Source: Oscillospiraceae bacterium (lineage in GTDB: Bacteria; Bacillota; Clostridia; Oscillospirales; CAG-272). From it: a stretch of DNA of 64,000 nt. The notes below the pieces were generated by a model. The model ran no database searches. It saw only the letters and a program-made list of their open reading frames with translations, and was not told the DNA's origin. The stretch is taken from the NCBI GenBank assembly GCA_015063625.1, contig SVTT01000001.1, positions 1-64,000 of the forward strand. The letters are read 5' to 3'. Positions 57,197-64,000 of this stretch are shown here, piece after piece (within the stretch, counting starts at the first letter, position 1; each line of letters begins with the position of its first letter). Made by a program: the position numbers and the translations under genes.

Positions 57197-58249
57197 ATGA
57201 AAGATAAGAATTGCGCTCCCTGCAAAAAGACCTCGATCGGCGGACAGGCACTGATCGAGGGAATCATGATGCGAGGACCTCAAAAAAGCGCCATGGCGGT
57301 GCGCCGTCCGAACGGTGAGATCTATTTTGAGGAAAGTGATAACGAAAAAAGAAAGCGCCCCCGCATCTGCCGTCTGCCCTTTATCCGCGGTATTTTCGGG
57401 TTTGTGGATTCCATGATGATCGGCTATAAGGCGCTGATGCGCTCGGCAGAGATCTTCAGCGAGGAGGTCCCCGGGGAGTCGGCAAACGAAACGGAAAAGC
57501 CTGCTTCTGCTGAAAGCGTTACTCCCGATGCCGCAGAGCAGAAGGAGCCCGAGAGCATGTTTGGAAAGGCGACCATGGCAGTCATCATGGTGCTTGCTAC
57601 CGTGCTTGGTGTGGCGCTCGCACTCGGACTGTTTGTCTGGCTGCCCACGTTTATTTACAGCAAGCTCGCGTTGCTTTTGCCCGAGCACCTTGCGGCAAAT
57701 CGCCTGCTTCGGTCGAGCTTTGAGGGTGTTTTTAAGATCGTTTTGCTGGTGCTTTATATGGCGCTCGTGTCCTTGATGAAGGATATCAGACGCACCTTTA
57801 TGTACCACGGCGCCGAGCACAAGACGATCTTCTGCTATGAAAAGGGCATGGAGCTGACGATGGAAAACGTGAAAAGGCAACGCCGTTTTCACCCCCGTTG
57901 CGGCACTTCTTTCCTGATTTTGATGCTCTTGGTCAGTATTGTGGTGGGACTTTTTATCCCTGCGCAATTCGGCTCAGTGGGCGGTACCGCCGCAACGCTG
58001 CTTCGTGCTGCCGTCAAGCTGCTTTGCATCCCCGTGATCATGGGTATCGGATACGAGCTACTGAAGCTTGCTGGCAAGTATGACAATATTCTCACCCGTA
58101 TCATCTCTGCGCCCGGTATGTGGCTGCAGCGCATCACGGTTCGTGAGCCCACCGACGATATGATCGAGTGCGCCATTCGCGCGTTCGTCGCCGTGCTTCC
58201 CGAGGAGGAGTGCACCGCACCCGCCGATCGCCCCAAGTCCCCGTCATGA
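57197..58249 (+). CDS. yqhQ: DUF1385 family membrane protein (YqhQ-like)
   Basis: SIGGQALIEGIMMRGPQKSAMAVRRPNGEI and YHGAEHKTIFCYEKG. Confidence 0.92.
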   Translation: MKDKNCAPCKKTSIGGQALIEGIMMRGPQKSAMAVRRPNGEIYFEESDNEKRKRPRICRLPFIRGIFGFVDSMMIGYKALMRSAEIFSEEVPGESANETEKPASAESVTPDAAEQKEPESMFGKATMAVIMVLATVLGVALALGLFVWLPTFIYSKLALLLPEHLAANRLLRSSFEGVFKIVLLVLYMALVSLMKDIRRTFMYHGAEHKTIFCYEKGMELTMENVKRQRRFHPRCGTSFLILMLLVSIVVGLFIPAQFGSVGGTAATLLRAAVKLLCIPVIMGIGYELLKLAGKYDNILTRIISAPGMWLQRITVREPTDDMIECAIRAFVAVLPEEECTAPADRPKSPS

Positions 58250-58253
58250 TCTG

Positions 58254-58303
58254 CAAAGCCGTCAGGTCTGCCTCTTTCAGAGGTGGCTTGGCGGCTTTTT
58301 GAC
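58254..58303 (+). terminator. Rho-independent terminator
   Basis: AAAGCCGTCAGGTCTGCCTCTTTCAGAGGTGGCTTGGCGGCTTTTT. Confidence 0.75.
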
Positions 58304-58399
58304 GTTACCTCTTGACTTTGGGGCATCAATATTATACAATTAATAAAATATGAACATCTCTTGCGCGCGAGGGATGTGCCGTGAAGGGAGGGGAAGGGC

Positions 58400-59491
58400 T
58401 TGGTTCGTGTCTTGCATGTCATTTCGGGCTTTGAGGGCGGCGGCGTGGAAACACTGATCGGCCGCTGGCAGGATGAGCTGAAGCAGGATGTGGAATTTCA
58501 CATTGCCGCACACGATCTTGCCGTGCCCGCCTGTGCCGAGGCGCTGAAGCAGGGAGGGGCGGTGCTCCACATGATCCCCTCGAGAAAGCACCTCCTCGGT
58601 CATACGCGTGCCTTGAAGCGCTTGCTTTCCTCGCTTTGCCCCGACGTCGTGCACGTCCATACCACCGAGTGGGGCTTTTTTGCCCTTCGCGCGGCAAAAG
58701 CAACGGGGGTCCCCGTTCGCATTCAGCATTCTCATGCAGCGCGGCGCACGGCAAACCCCTTTCGAAGGATCTTTTACCGCGTTTGCTTTTGGCTTGGCAA
58801 AAAGGCAGCCACTACGTATCTTGCGTGCGGCAGGGAGGCGGCGATCTTTGCTTTTGGCAAACGGGAAACCGAGCAGGGACTAGTCAAACTTCTCAAAAAC
58901 GGCATCGATACCGATCGCTTTGCCTTTTCGGCAAAGGCGCGCATCGGGATGCGTGCGGCACTCGGCATTGATGAGGACACCGAGGTGATCGGCATGGTCG
59001 CTCGCTTCAATCCGCAAAAAAATCACAAGGCGGCACTTCGCCTGTTTTCGGCATACCGCGCTTTGCACGAAAAGGCAGTTCTGCTCCTTGTCGGCGATGG
59101 GCGTCTGATGGGGCGCATCAAGCGGCGTGCAGCCGCCCTTCCCGATGGATCGGTGCGATTTCTCGGTGCGCGCAACGATGTTCCTGCGCTTTATGCAGCT
59201 ATGGACGTGTTTATCCTGACCTCGCGCTTCGAGGGACTGCCCATTTCGCTCATCGAGGCGCAGACCTCGGGGCTTCGCGCCTTAGTCACGGATCGCGTGG
59301 CACGGGAGGCGGCTTTTACTGAGCTCGTCAGCTTTTTACCGTTGCGTGATCGTGCGGCGTGGTGCCGTGCGCTCGCCTTACCCTCTGTCCGAGGACGGGA
59401 GGATTTTTATGCCGTGGCAAACAGGGCGGGGTATTCCCTTAAAGGTGCGGCGGCGGAGCTGCTGACCGTTTATCGGGGGAGCAGCTCTTAA
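58400..59491 (+). CDS. Glycosyltransferase family 4/1-like (EpsF-like)
   Basis: VLHVISGFEGGGVETLIGRW, GMVARFNPQKNH, SRFEGLPISLIEAQ. Confidence 0.9.
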   Translation: MVRVLHVISGFEGGGVETLIGRWQDELKQDVEFHIAAHDLAVPACAEALKQGGAVLHMIPSRKHLLGHTRALKRLLSSLCPDVVHVHTTEWGFFALRAAKATGVPVRIQHSHAARRTANPFRRIFYRVCFWLGKKAATTYLACGREAAIFAFGKRETEQGLVKLLKNGIDTDRFAFSAKARIGMRAALGIDEDTEVIGMVARFNPQKNHKAALRLFSAYRALHEKAVLLLVGDGRLMGRIKRRAAALPDGSVRFLGARNDVPALYAAMDVFILTSRFEGLPISLIEAQTSGLRALVTDRVAREAAFTELVSFLPLRDRAAWCRALALPSVRGREDFYAVANRAGYSLKGAAAELLTVYRGSSS

Positions 59492-59516
59492 AGGATGCCG
59501 AAAAGGAGGTGTGGGT

Positions 59517-60623
59517 ATGGCATATGTTGGTGTGGTTGCCGCGATGGCGGTGCTGCGCTTGATCTTTGCGCGTGACACCGATCGGGATCGCCGTATTTTT
59601 TCCACCCTCACCCTTGTTCTGCTGCTGTTTTTTGCTGCCTGTCGCGCGCCGTCGGTGGGACGTGATACGGCCTCCTTCATCGATGTGTTTTTGAAGCTGC
59701 GCGGCAGAGGACTTCTTGATATTCTCCGGTTTTCCTCTTGGACCGAGCCCGGCTTCCGCCTGCTTTGTGCCCTTGTGGGACTGTTTACGGCGAATGGGCA
59801 GTGGCTGATCGCCGTGACAAGCCTTCTCATACATGGCTCTGTGGCACGCTTTATCTGCCGTCATTCAAGAAATATCTATCTCAGCTTTTTCCTTTACGTC
59901 ACGCTGATGATCTATCCCTTCTACTTCAGCATGATGCGGCAGGCACTTGCCGTGGCGGTATGGCTTTTTGCTTATGGATTTCTGAAAAAAAGAAAGCTTG
60001 TCCCATACCTTTTGTTGGTTTTGTTGGCGGCAAGCTTTCATACCAGTGCGCTGCTGTTTTTGGTCTGTCCGTTGCTTGCGCTTGTTCGCGTTGACCGTCA
60101 AGGCTTGCGCATTTTGCTGCCTCTCACGGTGGGGCTCTCCTTGGCAGGGGCACTTTTTGCCGAGCCGGCGGTGCATCTGGTCACGCGCCTCATTCCGCGC
60201 TATGCGAACTATGAGGTCACCACCTTTGACGCGCTTTACTGGTATTTTGCGGTGTTTGTGCTGATCACAGGCTACGGAATCTTCAAGCTGTATTACGTGA
60301 GATCCGATGTGCCGCCCGTTGCGACCGACGGCTTTGATGAAAAGAGCTTTCTCACCGTGATGATGCTGCTCGGCACGGTGGTGGCGGCGACCATGACCCG
60401 TTTCGGACAGCTGGAACGCCTTTTCAACTATTTTGAGGTGCTGTATCTTCTCTGGCTACCCATGGTGATCTCGCCCGCCTTTTATCGGAAGGGGGAGCGT
60501 CGGCTTGCTTTTCCCGTCGAGCTGATCGTGACACTGCTGTTGTCGCTTGCTTATTTTATTGTCATTTTGTTTTTCAGAAGCGGACTGTGGTACGATGCCA
60601 TGCCGTATACGTTTTTTTGGTAA
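59517..60623 (+). CDS. EpsG family polysaccharide polymerase-like protein
   Basis: Multi-TM; RAPSVGRDTASFIDVF...EPGFRLLCALVGLFTANGQWLIAVTS. Confidence 0.8.
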   Translation: MAYVGVVAAMAVLRLIFARDTDRDRRIFSTLTLVLLLFFAACRAPSVGRDTASFIDVFLKLRGRGLLDILRFSSWTEPGFRLLCALVGLFTANGQWLIAVTSLLIHGSVARFICRHSRNIYLSFFLYVTLMIYPFYFSMMRQALAVAVWLFAYGFLKKRKLVPYLLLVLLAASFHTSALLFLVCPLLALVRVDRQGLRILLPLTVGLSLAGALFAEPAVHLVTRLIPRYANYEVTTFDALYWYFAVFVLITGYGIFKLYYVRSDVPPVATDGFDEKSFLTVMMLLGTVVAATMTRFGQLERLFNYFEVLYLLWLPMVISPAFYRKGERRLAFPVELIVTLLLSLAYFIVILFFRSGLWYDAMPYTFFW

Positions 60624-60655
60624 TTTTTTAAGCTGTTGAAAGGGAGGTGAAGACC

Positions 60656-62092
60656 GTGACCGAAGAAAACAAAACGATGCCAAGGTTTTTCCGTTCCTCC
60701 TTTTCCTATCTGTTCGGGAACATCCTATCCAAGATCGCGGTGTTCTTCATGCTGCCTCTTTATACGGCGCGCATTCCCTCTGCCGACATGGGCTATTACG
60801 ATACCGCCACAGCGGTCGTTATTCTGGTTGCGTCGGTGCTGTTTCTTGACGTCGGTATCGGGCTGATGCGCTTTATGCTGGGTGCAAAAGACGAACGTGC
60901 ACGGGAGGAGATCCTTTCCTCGGGTCTTGTGATCGTCCTGCTGTCCTCGCTGCTGTATGTTGCCGTTGCACTCGCGGTAGCACTGCTTTTCGAAATTCCG
61001 TATTATCCCCTCATTGTGCTGTACGGACTTCTCAATGCCGTGATGACGGCGTTTGGCTACGTGGCAAGGGCACGGGGCTTTGTGATGTTTTACGCGTTGT
61101 CGGGGGCGGTTTCCACCCTCCTGCAGGTGATCCTCAATCTGGTCCTTATCCTGGTGTTTGATTGGGGCTATGCCTCGCTTTACGTGGCGTTTTGCTGCGG
61201 CGCGCTGGTTTCGATCGTGATGCTGACGGTTCGGTGCGGTGTTCGCTCCTTTTTTTCGCTTGGCAGTGCCAGGAGGGAAACGGTGGCGCGTCTGATCCGC
61301 TTTTCCTTGCCGCTTGGTATCAACTCCGCCGCCTTCTGGCTGCTCAATTCGCTCAACCGCGTGCTGGTCACGGTCTGCCTTGGCGCGGAGCAAAACGGCT
61401 ATTATGCCATTGCCATGAAATTCACCCAGATCCTGATTTTCTTTTCCACCTGCTTTCAATTTGCCTGGCAGGAGGTGTCCTTTGCCAAGGGCTTTGAGAA
61501 AAAGGAGGAGGACCGTTGCTACTATGCCGAAAAGACAGACCTGTTTTTGCGGATCTTTATGGCGGCACTGCTGCTGCTGATCCCGGGGGCAAGGGTCGGA
61601 CTGTGGCTCTTTCCGGGCTTTATCCATGAGTCCTACAGCGCGGCGATCGATCTGCTGCCCGTGGCACTGCTCGGAGCCTTTATGTCGGTGCTCGCCTCCT
61701 TTCTTGATCCCATTTTCAGTGCGGCACGGAAAAACGGTATGATCCTTCTCTCAACGGCGCTGGGCGCGGCAGTCAACGTGTCGCTGGTGCTTCTGCTGTT
61801 CCGACTCGGCACAGGTGTTATCGCTGCAAACATTGCGTTTCTTGCAGGCTATACCGTGACGGTGGCAGTGAGGATCATCGGTCTTCGCCGCACCTCGGGG
61901 CTGACTCTTCCGCTTTGTCGTTATCTTTGGTTTTTGCCTGCGGTTGCAGGTGTCACGGCGGCGTTTTATCTGCTGAAGCCCGCCCTGAACATCGCGCTGA
62001 TCCCCGTGGCAGCTCTCATCGCCTTCCTCCTGCTTCGGGAGGAGCTGGGTGTGATATTCAGACGCTCCATCGGCTCAAAGGACAATTCCTGA
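60656..62092 (+). CDS. Polysaccharide flippase (Wzx/MATE-like)
   Basis: 12-14 TM segments, SFSYLFGNILSKIAVFFMLPLYTARI. Confidence 0.88.
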   Translation: MTEENKTMPRFFRSSFSYLFGNILSKIAVFFMLPLYTARIPSADMGYYDTATAVVILVASVLFLDVGIGLMRFMLGAKDERAREEILSSGLVIVLLSSLLYVAVALAVALLFEIPYYPLIVLYGLLNAVMTAFGYVARARGFVMFYALSGAVSTLLQVILNLVLILVFDWGYASLYVAFCCGALVSIVMLTVRCGVRSFFSLGSARRETVARLIRFSLPLGINSAAFWLLNSLNRVLVTVCLGAEQNGYYAIAMKFTQILIFFSTCFQFAWQEVSFAKGFEKKEEDRCYYAEKTDLFLRIFMAALLLLIPGARVGLWLFPGFIHESYSAAIDLLPVALLGAFMSVLASFLDPIFSAARKNGMILLSTALGAAVNVSLVLLLFRLGTGVIAANIAFLAGYTVTVAVRIIGLRRTSGLTLPLCRYLWFLPAVAGVTAAFYLLKPALNIALIPVAALIAFLLLREELGVIFRRSIGSKDNS

Positions 62093-62320
62093 AGCCCAAA
62101 TATCGTGTTATAAAACCGCAAGCTCCTTCGTTGACGGCGCTCCCCCCTCGTAATGATGCAGAATAATATTCGCAAATTTTACTAAGGAGATGGATGAAAG
62201 GAATTCGCAAGAATTTCTGCCGAGAAAAATATCCGCATCGTTATCTTGGGATAGAAACGTCATCCTTGTATGATGTCGTTTTTCAGTTTTGGCTCTGCAC
62301 AGAATGAGGAGATCCTTTTT

Positions 62321-62998
62321 TTAACAAAGCTCACGGAGTGTATCAAGCGCACCCTTTTCGATACGGCTGACGTAGGAGCGCGAGATGCCGAGCAGCTCTG
62401 CCACCTCGCGCTGGGTGCGCGGCTCTGTGCCGTCCAGTCCGTAGCGGAGCACGACGATCTGTCGCTCCCGTTCCCCTAACACCGTGCCGACCAGTCTTCT
62501 GATACGCAGAGATTTGATATGCGTGTCAACCTCCTCCTCCACATTGTCCTCGGTGGAGATGACGTCCATGTAGGTCAGCGGGTTCCCGTCGCGGTCAACG
62601 TCAATGGTTTCGTGGATCGAAACCTCGGCTGACAGCTTTTTCTGCGAGCGAAAATGCATAAGGATCTCGTTTTGAATGCACTTGGCAGCGTAGGTGGCAA
62701 ATCGCGCACCGTTGGTGGGGTTAAAGGTGTCCACCGCCTTGACCAGACCGATCGTGCCGATCGAAACGAGATCCTCTTGGTTTTTTGCCGTTCCGTAGTA
62801 TTTTCTTACGATGTGCGATACGAGGCGCAGATTGTGAAGGATCAGCTTTTCTCGCGCCTGCATATTGCCCGCCGCCTTTGCGACAAAAGCCTCGCGCTCC
62901 TCGCCCGCCTCCAGCGGCGGTGGGAAGCTCTGGGGGGAGCCGATGCCGAGTAAAAGGTGCACAGCGTTCAAGAGCAGTGAAATGAGCATGGAAAGCAT
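62321..62998 (-). CDS. sigK: RNA polymerase sporulation sigma factor SigK (uninterrupted)
   Basis: LILHNLRLVSHIVRKYYGTAKNQEDLVSIGTIGLVKAVDTFNPTNGARFATYAAKCIQNEILMHFRSQKK; C-terminal HTH. Confidence 0.92.
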   Translation of the reverse strand: MLSMLISLLLNAVHLLLGIGSPQSFPPPLEAGEEREAFVAKAAGNMQAREKLILHNLRLVSHIVRKYYGTAKNQEDLVSIGTIGLVKAVDTFNPTNGARFATYAAKCIQNEILMHFRSQKKLSAEVSIHETIDVDRDGNPLTYMDVISTEDNVEEEVDTHIKSLRIRRLVGTVLGERERQIVVLRYGLDGTEPRTQREVAELLGISRSYVSRIEKGALDTLRELC

Positions 62999-63342
62999 AT
63001 TGTATCACCTCCAAAGAAATCATACTATGTATATGTTCTCTCGCCTGTCCGACATGACGCATTGCTCCACAGCTTTATATTTCCGACCTTCCATCGACAA
63101 AATCCCTCAGAGGCAGCGTGTTCTCCTTGAGGAGAGCACACCAAAGCCATGATCGTTTTGACGGGCAAGCTACGATAAGCTTCGCATCGTGATGGTTGGA
63201 TTTGTGGGGCTTGAGGTTAGATGGGCGATCATACCATAACATCTGCACAGCAAATTCATCACGGCACGCGCCGGCGAGCCTTATAACGCTGTGCTGAAAA
63301 ATGCGCAAAAATAGCAGGAATGTTCGATATGGTATAAATTTC

Positions 63343-63371
63343 TTGACAGTGCGAAAAATATTTGATATACT
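63343..63371 (+). promoter_or_regulatory. Promoter for phosphofructokinase gene
   Basis: TTGACA, 17-bp spacer, TATACT. Confidence 0.75.
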
Positions 63372-63410
63372 TTCATCAAGCGCTTACTTTTTGCGGAGGT
63401 CAGTTGTCTA

Positions 63411-64000
63411 TGAAAAAGCTTTACGGAAACGCGGTCGTCGGTCAGTCGGGCGGTCCCACCGCCGCCATCAACGCCACGCTTGCGGGCGTGATCCGCGGTG
63501 TGCTGGAGGACGTGGGCGAGGGGGCGATCAAGACGCTTTACGGCATGAGAAACGGTGTGGAGGGGCTTCTTGAGGAGCGCCTTGTCAATTTGAATGAGCT
63601 CTTTGCAAGGGAAGAGAATATTGAAATGCTGGAGCACACGCCTGCGGCGGCGCTCGGCTCCTGCCGCAAAAAGCTGCCCAAGCCCGGTGAGAACGACGCG
63701 GTTTATGAGAAGCTGCTTTCGATCTTTCAAAAATACGATATCCGCTATTTCTTCTATATCGGCGGCAACGATTCGATGGATACGGTTGCCAAGCTCTCTG
63801 CTTATACCAAGGAGCACGACTATGAGATGTGTATTATGGGCGTGCCAAAGACCATCGATAACGATCTTGTGGTGACCGACCATACCCCTGGCTTCGGCTC
63901 TGCCGCGAAGTATATCGCGGTCACGGTGCAGGAGATCATCCGTGACTGTGCCGTATATACCGTGCCTGCCGTGACCATTGTGGAGATCATGGGACGTGAT
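63411..64000 (+). CDS. 6-phosphofructokinase, probably PPi-type (partial, runs off window end)
   Basis: VVGQSGGPTAAINATLAGV, FYIGGNDSMDT, MGVPKTIDNDLVVTDHTPGFGSAAKY. Confidence 0.9.

Noticed and set aside
62321-62998. skin-type interruption of sigK
   Set aside because: The sigK frame is continuous from N-terminus to C-terminal HTH; no inserted element.
63100-63300. Possible gene or element between sigK and phosphofructokinase
   Set aside because: Only short weak ORFs without RBS or recognisable motifs; no clear repeat structure.

Overview
The window is a Clostridia-like, probably spore-forming Firmicutes chromosome segment (evidence: sigK, yqfC/yqfD, ylbJ-like gene, yqhQ). Most of it is ordinary housekeeping sequence: valS (partial), tRNA-Thr(GGT), addAB, an HtrA protease with a two-component system, rlmA-like, yajC, rimM-trmD, ptsH, uvrC, rsmD, coaD, nnr, DUF177-rpmF, yqfC-yqfD-phoH-ybeY-era-recO-mutS2, prs, a small polysaccharide locus, sigK and a partial phosphofructokinase. 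The accessory island is about 17.2-34.5 kb. It holds one full-length secreted RHS/YD-repeat polymorphic toxin (about 2140 aa, signal peptide, HNH-like C-terminal domain). Downstream are six promoterless-looking orphan RHS-core/toxin-tip cassettes, each followed by a candidate immunity gene, and one decayed remnant. The cores are near-identical mosaics of shared allelic segments that pass a four-gamete test for recombination. Two cassette boundaries carry a 117-nt element with a 12-bp closing stem and four internal hairpins. A third boundary carries a collapsed derivative. This structured element inside a silent toxin-cassette array is the best candidate here for something undescribed. Family names come from recall of motifs; no database search was run.
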